Source: Ferrovibrio sp046294345 | GTDB lineage: Bacteria; Pseudomonadota; Alphaproteobacteria; Ferrovibrionales; Ferrovibrionaceae | DNA: 64,000 nucleotides | Direction: 5' to 3' | Assembly (NCBI GenBank): GCA_046294345.1 | Contig: JBKBJT010000018.1 | Coordinates: 1 to 64,000 of the forward strand | Shown: piece after piece, positions 1 through 8,263 of the stretch | How the letters are laid out: the number at the start of each line of letters is the position of its first letter | How positions within the stretch are numbered: position 1 is the first letter of the stretch | The notes under the pieces: model-generated | The model's database searches: none | Told to the model about the DNA's origin: nothing | What the model saw: only the letters and a program-made list of their open reading frames with translations | Translations under genes and position numbers: made by a program

Positions 1-212
1 TGGTGATCCTGATCATCTTTGGCGCCGGCAAGCTGCCGAAGGTGGCCGGCGACCTGGCTTCGGGCATCAAGAATTTCCGCAAGGGCATGACCGAGGACGA
101 CAAGGACAAGGAGAAGCAGGCCGGCGCGCCGCCTGTGATCAACCAGCAGAACCAGCCGACCGGCGGCGCTGCACCCAGCAGTCAGCCGGCCGACAAGACC
201 GCGCAGAATTGA
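1..212 (+). CDS. tatA: Twin-arginine translocase subunit TatA (3' part)
   Basis: The gene runs in from the left edge; only 69 whole codons are visible, so its start is outside the window. The remaining protein holds the end of the single membrane helix, the FG hinge (IIFGAGKLP) and the amphipathic helix ending in FRKGM, followed by a charged then Gln/Pro/Ala-rich tail. TatA oligomerises to form the passage for folded proteins bearing twin-arginine signals. The neighbours tatB and tatC follow directly, which fixes the identity as TatA rather than a lone TatA/E paralogue. A substrate candidate lies in this window: the DUF1513 protein at 27.2 kb has a twin-arginine signal. Confidence 0.88.
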   Translation, partial: VILIIFGAGKLPKVAGDLASGIKNFRKGMTEDDKDKEKQAGAPPVINQQNQPTGGAAPSSQPADKTAQN

Positions 213-274
213 TCATGGATCGCCGCGGCGGATATCCCGGCGCGGCCGAACGGCGGAAAGCAGCGTAGGCGGCG

Positions 275-718
275 ATGTTCGACATTGCCTGGTCGGAACT
301 GGGAATCATCGCGGTGGTGGCGCTGGTCGTCATCGGCCCGAAAGACCTGCCCAAGGTGTTGCGCACCGTGGGGCAATGGACCGCGAAGGCGCGCTCCATG
401 GCCCGCGAGTTCCAGAGCGGCCTCGACGACATGGTGCGCGAGTCCGAACTGGACGAGCTGCGCAAGGCCGCCAAGCAGGTGAGTGATTTTTCCATCGAGA
501 ACGAAGTGAAGAAGACCTTCGATCCCGACGGGTCGCTGGAAAAGCAGTTCGCCGAGCATAACCAGGCGATCATGGACGCGACGAAGGACATGGATATCTC
601 GAAGGATATCTCGGGTGCGACGCCGATTGCCGATCCGGGCCCGGCCGCCGCACCTGCCGAGCCTGCGCCGGCTGAAGCCGTCGATGCCGGAGCGGCGAAA
701 TCCGAGACCAAGCCGTGA
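275..718 (+). CDS. tatB: Sec-independent translocase subunit TatB
   Basis: 147 residues. An N-terminal membrane helix (about residues 4-21) is followed by the hallmark Gly-Pro (VVIGPKDLPKVLRT) and a long amphipathic helix through about residue 75. The C-terminal third is Ala/Pro/Glu-rich and probably disordered. TatB pairs with TatC to form the receptor for twin-arginine signal peptides. The gene follows tatA by 62 bases and its TGA overlaps the GTG of tatC by four bases (GTGA), so translational coupling is likely. Length and motif order are usual for alphaproteobacteria. Confidence 0.93.
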   Translation: MFDIAWSELGIIAVVALVVIGPKDLPKVLRTVGQWTAKARSMAREFQSGLDDMVRESELDELRKAAKQVSDFSIENEVKKTFDPDGSLEKQFAEHNQAIMDATKDMDISKDISGATPIADPGPAAAPAEPAPAEAVDAGAAKSETKP

Positions 719-1563
719 GCGAGACCGACGCCAAACCGCAGGACGAGGTGGAAGCCTCGCGCATGCCGCTGCTCGAACATCTGATCGAGCTGCGCAATCG
801 CCTGATGTATTCCATCGGCACGATCTTCATCGCCTTCTGCGCCTGCTATTTCTTCGCGCCGCAGATCTACAACATCCTGATGCATCCGCTGATCGAGGCG
901 ATCGGCATGGAAGGCCGGCGCATGATCTTCACCGCGCCGCAGGAGGCCTTCTTCACGCAGATCCGGCTGGCCTTCTGGGCGGCGGCGCTGGTCAGCTTCC
1001 CGATCATCGCCAGCCAGGTGTGGATGTTCGTGGCGCCCGGCCTTTACAAGCACGAGCGGAAGGCCTTCCTGCCGTTCCTGGTGGCCACCCCGATCCTCTT
1101 CGCCATGGGCGCCACCTTCGTTTATTACTTCATCATGCCGCTGGCGCTGAAATTCTTCGCCGGCTTCGAGACGCTGGGCGGCAACGATACCCTGCCGATC
1201 CAGCTCGAGACCAAGGTGAGCGAATACCTCTCGCTGGTGATGACGCTGATCTTCGCCTTCGGCATCGCCTTCGAGCTGCCGGTGCTGCTCACGCTGCTGG
1301 GCAAGGTGGGCATCGCCTCGTCGGCGGGGCTGGCAGCCAAGCGCAAATACGCCATCGTCGGCATGTTCATCTTCGCCGCCATCGTCACGCCGCCCGACGT
1401 GATCAGCCAGGTCGGCCTGGCCATTCCGCTGATCCTGCTTTACGAAATTTCCATCCTTTCGGTGAAAATGATCGAACGCGACCGCGCCAAGCGGGAAGCC
1501 GCGGAAAAGGCCGCCGAGGAAGAGGCGGCAAAGGACGAGGCCGGTTCGTCGCCGGCCGCTTGA
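715..1563 (+). CDS. tatC: Sec-independent translocase subunit TatC
   Basis: 282 residues from a GTG start that overlaps the tatB stop. The protein opens with an acidic cytoplasmic stretch and the conserved MPLLEHLIELRNRL helix start, then has six predicted membrane segments typical of TatC (for example IIASQVWMFVAPGLY and the last ones near TPPDVISQVGLAIPLILLYE). A conserved periplasmic-side Glu is expected near EAFFTQ. The C-terminus carries an Ala/Glu-rich charged tail after the last helix. It is the signal-peptide-binding core of the Tat complex. Only 12 bases separate it from serS, so the tat and serS-surE-pcm genes may share a transcript. Confidence 0.95.
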   Translation: MSETDAKPQDEVEASRMPLLEHLIELRNRLMYSIGTIFIAFCACYFFAPQIYNILMHPLIEAIGMEGRRMIFTAPQEAFFTQIRLAFWAAALVSFPIIASQVWMFVAPGLYKHERKAFLPFLVATPILFAMGATFVYYFIMPLALKFFAGFETLGGNDTLPIQLETKVSEYLSLVMTLIFAFGIAFELPVLLTLLGKVGIASSAGLAAKRKYAIVGMFIFAAIVTPPDVISQVGLAIPLILLYEISILSVKMIERDRAKREAAEKAAEEEAAKDEAGSSPAA

Positions 1564-1575
1564 AGGTAGTTCACC

Positions 1576-3012
1576 ATGCATGACATCAAAGCGATCCGGG
1601 ACAATCCGGAAGCCTTCGACCGGGCCATCGCTCGCCGTGGCGTGGGCCCGCAGGCGCAGGCCCTGATCGAGCTGGACAAAAAGCGCCGCACCAGCCAGCT
1701 GGAATTCGATGACCTGCAGAACAGGCGCAACACGCTGTCGAAAGAGATCGGCGTCGCTAAGGGTAAGAAGGACGAGGCCCGCGCGGCCGAGCTGATGGCG
1801 GAGGTTGCCGCGCTGAAGGATCGCCTTGCCGCGCTGGAAGCCGAACAGAAGGATCACGAGGCGGCACTGACCGATGCGCTGTCGCGCATTCCGAACCTGC
1901 CGGGCGACGATGTACCCGAGGGGCTGGACGAGAAATCGAATGTCGAGCTGCGCCGCACCGGCGCGCCGAAAAAATACAGCTTCAAGCCCAAGGAGCATTT
2001 CGACCTGGGCGAGGCGCTGGGCTACATGGATTTCGCCTCCGGGGTGAAGCTGGCCGGCGCGCGCTTCACCGTGCTGAAAAGCCAGCTCGCCCGGCTGGAA
2101 CGGGCGCTGGGGCAATTCATGCTCGACCTGCACACCACCGAATTCGGCTATACCGAAATGCAGCCGCCGATGCTGGTGAACGATGCCACGGCCTTCGGCA
2201 CCGGCCAGCTGCCGAAGTTCGGTGACGATTTGTTTGCGACAGTGGACAGAGCAGCCGTTAGCGAGGCTCTGAGAGAGTATAGCGAATCTTTTGCTAGCAA
2301 TAATAAAGCCCTGCTTGATAACGCAGCGTCGCCCACACTTGAAATTGTTAAAGGGATAACAACTGAAAGTCGCCGGTTGTTGAATGACCCGCGATATCGC
2401 TACTGGCTGATCCCCACGGCGGAAGTGCCGCTGACCAACCTGGCGCGCGACCTGATCATCGACGAGAGCGAGCTGCCCTGGCGCTTCACGGCGCTGACCG
2501 CCTGTTTCCGCTCGGAAGCGGGCGCTGCCGGCCGCGATACGCGCGGTATGATCCGCCAGCACCAGTTCGACAAGGTGGAGCTGGTGAGCATAGTCTCGCC
2601 CGACAAGTCGGTCGAAGAGCACGAGCGCATGACGGGCGCGGCGGAAGAGGTGCTCAAGCGCCTGGGCCTGCCGTTCCGCACCATGCTGCTCTGCGCCGGC
2701 GACATGGGCGGCGCGGCGCGCAAGACCTATGACATCGAAGTCTGGCTGCCGGGCCAGGACCAGTATCGCGAAATCTCGTCCTGCTCAAACTGCTGGGACT
2801 GGCAGGCGCGGCGCATGAATGCGCGCTGCCGGGCGCCGGGCGAGAAGCAGACCCGTTTCGTGCATACGCTGAACGGCTCTGGCCTCGCCGTCGGCCGCAC
2901 GCTGATCGCGGTGATGGAGAATTACCAGAACGAAGACGGCAGCATCGCGGTGCCGGATGCGCTGAAGCCCTATATGGGCGGACTGGATAAAATCGAGAAG
3001 GTGGGGAAGTGA
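1576..3012 (+). CDS. serS: Seryl-tRNA synthetase with an in-frame insertion
   Basis: 478 residues, about 50 longer than the usual ~425. Residues ~27-110 form the antiparallel coiled-coil tRNA-binding arm (Arg/Lys/Glu/Ala-rich). The class II core has the TAEVPLTNL serine loop, motif 2 (FRSEAGAAGRDTRGMIRQHQ) and motif 3 (GLAVGRTLIAVMENYQ). Between the conserved KFGDDLFAT and YWLIPTAEV there are roughly 50 extra residues (about 223-274) encoded by DNA of distinctly lower GC and different codon use; see the separate entry. The frame is open across it and all catalytic motifs remain, so the enzyme is probably active. It charges tRNA-Ser, and tRNA-Sec if present. The stop overlaps the surE start (TGATG). 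Confidence 0.96.
   Translation: MHDIKAIRDNPEAFDRAIARRGVGPQAQALIELDKKRRTSQLEFDDLQNRRNTLSKEIGVAKGKKDEARAAELMAEVAALKDRLAALEAEQKDHEAALTDALSRIPNLPGDDVPEGLDEKSNVELRRTGAPKKYSFKPKEHFDLGEALGYMDFASGVKLAGARFTVLKSQLARLERALGQFMLDLHTTEFGYTEMQPPMLVNDATAFGTGQLPKFGDDLFATVDRAAVSEALREYSESFASNNKALLDNAASPTLEIVKGITTESRRLLNDPRYRYWLIPTAEVPLTNLARDLIIDESELPWRFTALTACFRSEAGAAGRDTRGMIRQHQFDKVELVSIVSPDKSVEEHERMTGAAEEVLKRLGLPFRTMLLCAGDMGGAARKTYDIEVWLPGQDQYREISSCSNCWDWQARRMNARCRAPGEKQTRFVHTLNGSGLAVGRTLIAVMENYQNEDGSIAVPDALKPYMGGLDKIEKVGK
2239..2400 (+). repeat. In-frame low-GC insertion element inside serS (RPE-like)
   Basis: About 160 bases interrupt an otherwise well conserved serS. I count about 48% G+C over 2231-2400 against clearly more than 60% on either side. 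Codons rare in the rest of the window cluster here (aga, gtt, tct, ttt, aat, ctt, tta). It contains inverted repeats: CAGAGC/GCTCTG around 2247-2270, TTGTTA/TAACAA around 2345-2362, and the perfect 10-base palindrome GCGATATCGC at 2391-2400 on the right edge. Length is a multiple of three and no stop is present. The position is a surface loop of variable length in SerRS families. It resembles in behaviour, not in recognised sequence, the palindromic elements that insert into Rickettsia genes. Boundaries are approximate. Confidence 0.6.
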
Positions 3013-3767
3013 TGCGTATCCTGGTGTCCAACGACGACGGCATCCACGCGCCGGGCCTGAAAATCCTGGAGAAGATCGCCAAATCGCTGTCGAAGGATGT
3101 GTGGGTGGTGGCTCCGGAATATGAACAGTCCGGTGCCTCCCATTCCCTGACGCTGACCCTGCCGCTGCGCCTGCGCAAGATCAACGCGCGCAAATACGCC
3201 GTGCGCGGCACGCCGACCGACTGCGTCATGATGGCGATGCATGAAATCTTCAAGGACAAGAAGCCCGACCTGCTGCTGTCCGGGATCAACCGCGGCGCCA
3301 ATCTGGGCGAGGACGTGACCTATTCGGGCACTGTGGCCGTGGCCATGGAAGGTTCCCTGCTGGGCGTGCCCTCCATCGCGCTGAGCCAGTGTTTTCAGCA
3401 TGGCCATCCGGTGAAATGGGCGACCGCCGAACATCACGCGCCGAAGGTGATCAAGAAGCTGATCAAATCGGGCTGGCCGAAAGGCACGCTGATCAACATC
3501 AACTTCCCCGACGTGACCGCCGACAAGGTGATCGGCGTGGAAGTGGTGCCGCAGGGCCAGCGCGACCTGACCGACCTGCTGCTGGATGCCCGCGTGGATG
3601 CGCGCGGCGTGCCGTATTACTGGATCGGTTATCGCCGGCAGAAGAGCAAGGCCAAACGCCATACCGACCTGGGCGCCACCGAATACGGCGCGATTTCGGT
3701 CACGCCGCTGCAGCTCGACCTGACCCACGACGCCAGCATGAAGGCGCTGAAGACGGCCCTGCGCTGA
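3012..3767 (+). CDS. surE: 5'/3'-nucleotidase SurE
   Basis: 251 residues from the ATG at 3012, which overlaps the serS stop; a GTG three bases earlier is an alternative. The metal-binding N-terminus ILVSNDDGIHAPGL is intact (Asp-Asp ligands), as are the SGINRGANLGEDVTYSGTVAVAMEG block with its Asn/Ser residues and the YRRQKSKAKRHTDLGA segment near the C-terminus. SurE dephosphorylates nucleoside monophosphates and short polyphosphates in the cytoplasm and is classically linked to pcm, which follows 7 bases downstream in the same direction. Confidence 0.95.
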   Translation: MRILVSNDDGIHAPGLKILEKIAKSLSKDVWVVAPEYEQSGASHSLTLTLPLRLRKINARKYAVRGTPTDCVMMAMHEIFKDKKPDLLLSGINRGANLGEDVTYSGTVAVAMEGSLLGVPSIALSQCFQHGHPVKWATAEHHAPKVIKKLIKSGWPKGTLININFPDVTADKVIGVEVVPQGQRDLTDLLLDARVDARGVPYYWIGYRRQKSKAKRHTDLGATEYGAISVTPLQLDLTHDASMKALKTALR

Positions 3768-3774
3768 CCCGGAT

Positions 3775-4434
3775 TTGATCGTGGATCCCCGGGTCATCCA
3801 GCTTGTGATGGAGTTGCGGCGGCAGGGCATCGCCGACACCCGGGTGCTTTCAGCCGTCGAGCGCGTGCCGCGCGAGCGTTTCGTCGCCGACCAGTTCCTG
3901 AAACACGCCTACGACAACATCGCGCTGCCGATCACCCAGGGCCAGACGATCAGCCAGCCCTATGTGGTGGCCTACATGACCGAGGCGCTGCAGCTGGGCG
4001 ACCGCATGAAGGTGCTGGAGATCGGCACCGGCTCGGGCTACCAGACGGCGGTTCTGTCGAAACTGGGGCGGCGCATCTACACCATCGAGCGCTATCGCTC
4101 CCTGCTGGTGACGGCCGAAAAGCGGCTGCACGACCTGCAGATCACCAACGTGGTGACCAAGCTGGGCGACGGCAACAAGGGCTGGCCCGAGCAGGCGCCG
4201 TTCGACCGCATCCTGGTGACGGCGGCAGCCGACAGGCGGCCCGAGGCCCTGATCGACCAGCTTTCCCCCGCAGGCGGCATCATGGTGGCGCCCGTGGCGG
4301 TGACCACGACGGAGCAGGATGTGATCCGCTATACCCGCCAGGGCGACGAGGTGCGGGAGGAACGGCTGCTGGCGGTGCGTTTTGTGCCCCTGCTGCCCGG
4401 CATTGCCCGCGAAGCCAGCGCCGCGACCCCGTAA
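3775..4434 (+). CDS. pcm: Protein-L-isoaspartate O-methyltransferase
   Basis: 219 residues starting at TTG 3775; GTG 3781 is an alternative two codons later. The Pcm signature TQGQTISQPYVVAYMTEAL is present (residues ~44-62), followed by the SAM-binding motif VLEIGTGSGYQTAVL and acidic motif II (YTIERY). The enzyme methylates isoaspartyl residues with S-adenosylmethionine so that they can return to normal aspartate. It is coupled to surE and followed 78 bases later by the LysM lipoprotein, the usual alphaproteobacterial neighbourhood. Confidence 0.93.
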   Translation: MIVDPRVIQLVMELRRQGIADTRVLSAVERVPRERFVADQFLKHAYDNIALPITQGQTISQPYVVAYMTEALQLGDRMKVLEIGTGSGYQTAVLSKLGRRIYTIERYRSLLVTAEKRLHDLQITNVVTKLGDGNKGWPEQAPFDRILVTAAADRRPEALIDQLSPAGGIMVAPVAVTTTEQDVIRYTRQGDEVREERLLAVRFVPLLPGIAREASAATP

Positions 4435-4483
4435 CCCCACCCGTAACATCCGCGTAACACCTTGGCCCGCCGGCGGTGTAGCA

Positions 4484-4498
4484 GGGGGGGGCGGGGGG
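4484..4498 (+). other. Homopolymeric G8-C-G6 run in the nlpD-like leader
   Basis: Eight consecutive G, one C and six G lie 14 bases before the ATG at 4513. The tract could slip during replication, could form a G-quadruplex on the coding strand or RNA, and may act as an unusually strong or occluded ribosome-binding region. There is no other clear Shine-Dalgarno sequence. Sequencing error in the run length would not alter a protein because it is non-coding. Confidence 0.5.
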
Positions 4499-4512
4499 TT
4501 TAGTCCCGGCCG

Positions 4513-5706
4513 ATGCAACGGATTCGGGACATTTCGCTGATCCTGGCGCTGGCGCTGCTGGCTGGCTGCGGCCAGCAGGCCCCGGCGCCGGTGGTGTTCG
4601 GCCACCAGTCCGGCTCGCTGCCGCAGGCGGTGCAATTCGGCGGCGGTAATCCGCAATCCAGTGCCGCCGACATTCGGGTGGCGCCGGAAGCCGTGCCCGA
4701 AGGCGTGACGGTACAGCCGGGCGATACAGTCTATGCGTTGTCGCGCCGGTATAACCGGCCGGTGCGCGCGATCATCGACGATAACGGCCTGCAGCCGCCC
4801 TATGTGCTGCAGCCGGGCCAGCAGCTGCGCCTGCCGGGCGGCCGCTTCCACAGCGTGCAGCGCGGCGAGACGCTGTACAGCATCTCGCGCAGTTATGGCG
4901 TCGATGTCTATACGATGGCGCAGAGCAACGACCTGCAGGCGCCCTATACGATCAGCGTGGGCCAGCAGCTGCGCATTCCGTCGCAGACCGGCTATGCCGT
5001 GGCCTCCACGCCGGTCAGCCCGACGGGTTCGCAGCCTGCACCGCCCGCGGCAGCACCGCGCGGTTTCCAGGTCGAGACCCTGCCGCCGCCACCGGGTGCA
5101 GTTTCATCGGGTGCAGCGCCGACGCAGCAGGAGGAACCGCCGGCGTCGTCAGGCCTGCCGCCGGTGCCGCAGCAGCCGGCCGAACAGGCGACGCCTACCC
5201 AGACGGAAAGCAGCGCCGAACCGCAGGTGGCGAATGCACCGCCCAGCAGCGCTCCGGCATCGTCCGCACCGCCAGCAGCCGAACCTGCCGTGCCGCAGCA
5301 GGAAGCCGTTCTGCCGCCGCGTTCGGGTCGCACCTTTTCATGGCCGGTGCGCGGACGCGTGCTATCCACCTTCGGCCCGAAAGCCGACGGACTGCATAAC
5401 GACGGCATCAACATCGCCGCCCGCGCTGGCGCGCCGGTGGTGGCGGCCGAGAATGGCGTGGTGGTCTATGCCGGCAGCGAGCTGAAGGGCTTTGGCAACC
5501 TGCTGCTGGTGCGCCATGCCGATGGCTGGATGACCGCCTATGCCCATCTCGACAAGACGCTGGTGAAGAAGGGCCAGAAGGTGACGCGCGGCCAGGCCAT
5601 CGGCACGGTGGGCAGCACCGGTGCGGTCAACCAGCCGCAGCTGCATTTCGAAATCCGCAAGGGCACCCAGGCGGTGGACCCGGCCAAGTTCCTCTCGGTG
5701 GCCTGA
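4513..5706 (+). CDS. nlpD: NlpD-like lipoprotein: two LysM domains and a degenerate LytM/M23 domain
   Basis: 397 residues. A lipoprotein signal ends in the lipobox LLAGC (Cys at ~19). Two LysM domains (about residues 59-105 and 114-158) share the pattern VQ.GDT/ETxY.xSR.Y and bind peptidoglycan. A long Pro/Gln/Ala-rich linker (160-270) leads to an M23 fold (277-396). The zinc motif HxxxD is out of register (H295-N-D-G-I-N300) and the first His of the HLHFE motif is Gln (PQLHFEIR), so it is probably not an active endopeptidase but an activator of a cell-wall amidase, as known for NlpD and EnvC. Follows pcm. The following gene is convergent with a two-base gap. Confidence 0.88.
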   Translation: MQRIRDISLILALALLAGCGQQAPAPVVFGHQSGSLPQAVQFGGGNPQSSAADIRVAPEAVPEGVTVQPGDTVYALSRRYNRPVRAIIDDNGLQPPYVLQPGQQLRLPGGRFHSVQRGETLYSISRSYGVDVYTMAQSNDLQAPYTISVGQQLRIPSQTGYAVASTPVSPTGSQPAPPAAAPRGFQVETLPPPPGAVSSGAAPTQQEEPPASSGLPPVPQQPAEQATPTQTESSAEPQVANAPPSSAPASSAPPAAEPAVPQQEAVLPPRSGRTFSWPVRGRVLSTFGPKADGLHNDGINIAARAGAPVVAAENGVVVYAGSELKGFGNLLLVRHADGWMTAYAHLDKTLVKKGQKVTRGQAIGTVGSTGAVNQPQLHFEIRKGTQAVDPAKFLSVA

Positions 5707-5708
5707 AC

Positions 5709-6635
5709 TTACTTCGTGGATTTGAGAGGCTTGCCCAGCCTGCCGGCCAGGTCCTGGATGAACTGCCAGGCCACGCGGCCGGACCGCGCGCCGCGCGTCA
5801 TCGACCATTCCACGGCCTCGGCGCGCAACTGCTTCTGGTCGATCTTTAAGCCATAGGCTTTGCAGTAGCCGTCGAGCATGGCGAAGAAATCCTCCTGGCT
5901 GCAGGAATGGAAGCCGAGCCAGAGGCCGAAGCGGTCGGACAGCGAGACTTTCTCCTCCACGGCCTCGTGCGGATTGATCGCGGTGGAGCGTTCGTTCTCC
6001 ATCATATCGCGCGGCAGCAGGTGGCGGCGGTTGGACGTGGCGTAGAGGATCACGTTGTCGGGCCGGCCCTCGATGCCGCCATCCAGCACGGCCTTCAGCG
6101 ACTTGTAATGCTGGTCTTCCGCGTCGAACGAAAGATCGTCGCAGAACAGCACATAACGGCGCCTGGAACCGCGCAGCAGCTTGAGCAGAGCGGGCAGCGA
6201 GGGGATGTCCTCACGATGGATTTCCACCAGCGCCAGAGCATGAGCCTTCTTGTCGTTGATCGCGCCGATGGCGGCCTTCACCAGCGACGATTTGCCCATG
6301 CCGCGCGCACCCCACAGCAGCGCGTTGTTGGCCGGCAGGCCCCGGGCGAAGCGGGCGGTGTTGTCGAGCAGGATGTCGCGCACGCGGTCCACGCCCTGCA
6401 GCAGGTCGATGGACACGGCGTTCACCTTCGGCACGGCCTCCAGCCAGCCCGGCGCCGGTTCGGCATGCCACACGAAGGCATCGGCGGCATTTTCGTTCCA
6501 GTCCGGCGCACGCGGCGGCGCCAGCCGCTCCAGGGCATCGGCGATGCGCAGAAGTACGCCCGGGTCGGGGGCGGTTTCCGACGGGTGAGCGGATTTTTTG
6601 GCGGCGGGCTTGGCTTTGGGCTTGGCTTTTTTCAT
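5709..6635 (-). CDS. DUF815-family P-loop ATPase
   Basis: About 308 residues if it starts at the ATG at 6635 (MKKAKPKAKPAAKK, a basic tail); longer in-frame starts upstream are less convincing. The nucleotide site is visible: Walker A GARGMGKSSLV and Walker B YVLFCDDLSFD, then a sensor-like stretch VILYATSNRRHLLPRDM and a conserved SDRFGLWLGF. This is the AAA-like family annotated DUF815, whose biochemical role is not established. It is convergent with the NlpD-like gene. In many alphaproteobacteria this family sits close to yajC-secDF, which here is about 52 kb away. Confidence 0.88.
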   Translation of the reverse strand: MKKAKPKAKPAAKKSAHPSETAPDPGVLLRIADALERLAPPRAPDWNENAADAFVWHAEPAPGWLEAVPKVNAVSIDLLQGVDRVRDILLDNTARFARGLPANNALLWGARGMGKSSLVKAAIGAINDKKAHALALVEIHREDIPSLPALLKLLRGSRRRYVLFCDDLSFDAEDQHYKSLKAVLDGGIEGRPDNVILYATSNRRHLLPRDMMENERSTAINPHEAVEEKVSLSDRFGLWLGFHSCSQEDFFAMLDGYCKAYGLKIDQKQLRAEAVEWSMTRGARSGRVAWQFIQDLAGRLGKPLKSTK

Positions 6636-6777
6636 TGCTTGTTCTGCGGGGATACAAGTTGCGCGGGCGGCCATTCTGCGGGCGGCATCTTCCCGGCGCA
6701 ACCGGTAGCGGGGCCATGACGTTTCCGCCATAATCCCGGGCCTGATTTTGCAGTTCCGGATGCGGTGAGGAGGAAAC

Positions 6778-8211
6778 ATGTATCCCGAAGTTTCGCTGTA
6801 TATCGACGGTGCCTGGACCAAGGGCGCCGGCGGCAAGACCATCCCCGTGCTGAACCCGGCCACCGGCGAGGAAATCGGCAAGGTGGCCCATGCCGAGAAG
6901 GCCGACCTGGACCGCGCGCTGGCCGCCGCCGACAAGGGCTTCAAGGCCTGGAAGAAGGTTTCGCCCTACGACCGCTACAAGGTGCTGCGCAAGGCCGCCG
7001 ACATCATCCGCGGCCGCGCCGACGAGATCGGCAAGATCATGTCGATGGAACAGGGCAAGCCCTTCATCGAGGCCAAGGGGGAGACCCTGCTGGCCGGCGA
7101 CATCATGGACTGGTTCGCCGAGGAAGCGCGCCGCACCTATGGCCGCATCGTGCCGCCGCGCGCCGAAGGCGTGTACCAGCTTGTCGTCAAGGAACCGGTC
7201 GGCCCCGTCGCCGCCTTCACGCCGTGGAATTTCCCGATCAACCAGGCGGTGCGCAAATGCTCGGCCGCCCTGGCCGCCGGCTGCTCGATCATCCTGAAGG
7301 GCCCGGAAGAGACACCGGCTTCCTGCGCCGCCCTGGTGCAGGCCTATGTCGATGCCGGCGTGCCGGCCGGCGCGATCCAGCTGGTGTATGGCGTGCCGTC
7401 GGAGATCAGCGAATACCTGATCCCGCATCCGGTGATCCGCAAGATCACCTTCACCGGCTCGACTCCGGTAGGCAAGCATCTCTCGATGCTGGCGGGCCAG
7501 CACATGAAGCGCATCACCATGGAACTCGGCGGCCATGCCCCGGCCATCGTGTTCGACGATGCCGACGTGGACACCGCCGTGAAGGTGCTGAGCGCCAACA
7601 AGTTCCGCAATGCCGGCCAGGTCTGCGTCTCGCCGACGCGTTTCCTGGTGCATGAGTCGGTCTACGGCAAGTTCGTCGAAGGCTTCACGGCGTTTGCCAA
7701 GTCACTGAAGGTGGGCGACGGCCTCGACAAGGATACCCGCATGGGTCCGCTGGCCAACGACCGCCGCGTGCAGGCGATGGAGATGTTTGTCGCTGACGCC
7801 GTGAGCAAAGGCGCCAAGGTCGAGACCGGCGGCAAGCGCATTGGCAACAAGGGCAATTTCTTCGAGCCGACCGTGCTGACCGGCATCAACACCGACATGC
7901 GCATCATGAACGAGGAGCCCTTCGGCCCGCTGGCGCCGATCATGCCCTTCTCCAGCTTCGACGCGGTGGTGGAAGAGGCCAACCGCCTGCCGTTCGGCCT
8001 GGCGGCCTATGCCTATACCAAGTCGGCCAAGACGGCGGCGGCCATCGGCGCGGCGTTTGAGGCGGGCATGGTGTCGATCAACCATCACGGCCTGGCCCTG
8101 CCGGAAGTGCCGTTCGGCGGCATCAAGGATTCGGGCTATGGCTCGGAAGGCGGCTCGGAAGCCATCGAAGCCTACCTGAACACCAAGTTCATCACGCAGG
8201 TCGGCCTGTAA
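6778..8211 (+). CDS. NAD(P)-dependent aldehyde dehydrogenase, succinate-semialdehyde type
   Basis: 477 residues, the family's usual length. The ALDH fold is complete: substrate-channel PWNFPINQ, coenzyme loop ITFTGSTPVGK, general base Glu249 in MELGGHAP and nucleophile Cys283 in NAGQVCVSP, with a closing EEPFGPLAPIMPF. Overall pattern is closest to the GabD-like group (succinate or glutarate semialdehyde, also generic short aldehydes), but substrate cannot be settled by reading. A strong ribosome site (GAGGAGG) precedes the ATG. It appears monocistronic, with a hairpin terminator just after the stop. Confidence 0.92.
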   Translation: MYPEVSLYIDGAWTKGAGGKTIPVLNPATGEEIGKVAHAEKADLDRALAAADKGFKAWKKVSPYDRYKVLRKAADIIRGRADEIGKIMSMEQGKPFIEAKGETLLAGDIMDWFAEEARRTYGRIVPPRAEGVYQLVVKEPVGPVAAFTPWNFPINQAVRKCSAALAAGCSIILKGPEETPASCAALVQAYVDAGVPAGAIQLVYGVPSEISEYLIPHPVIRKITFTGSTPVGKHLSMLAGQHMKRITMELGGHAPAIVFDDADVDTAVKVLSANKFRNAGQVCVSPTRFLVHESVYGKFVEGFTAFAKSLKVGDGLDKDTRMGPLANDRRVQAMEMFVADAVSKGAKVETGGKRIGNKGNFFEPTVLTGINTDMRIMNEEPFGPLAPIMPFSSFDAVVEEANRLPFGLAAYAYTKSAKTAAAIGAAFEAGMVSINHHGLALPEVPFGGIKDSGYGSEGGSEAIEAYLNTKFITQVGL

Positions 8212-8236
8212 GGCTCTGTGCGATATGGGAACGGAG

Positions 8237-8262
8237 AAGGGGGCCTCATGGCTCCCTTTTTC
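8237..8262 (+). terminator. Rho-independent terminator after the aldehyde dehydrogenase
   Basis: Stem AAGGGGGCC/GGCTCCCTT with loop TCAT (one G-U pair) followed by a short T run (CTTTTTCG). It lies between the aldehyde dehydrogenase and the convergent chrA stop codon. Confidence 0.6.
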
Positions 8263-8263
8263 G

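Noticed and set aside
139..2622. 827-codon open frame on the minus strand opposite tatB, tatC and serS
   Set aside because: It is the shadow of three certain plus-strand genes in high-GC DNA; its product is Arg/Gln/His/Ala-rich without domains.
4430..4470. Three GTAAC repeats after pcm
   Set aside because: Five-base units with irregular spacing; I know of no matching regulator and the number is compatible with chance.
6664..6676. GGGCGGCCAT shared with 59148-59157, at both presumed inversion breakpoints
   Set aside because: Ten bases in direct, not inverted, orientation; too short and in the wrong direction to explain an inversion.
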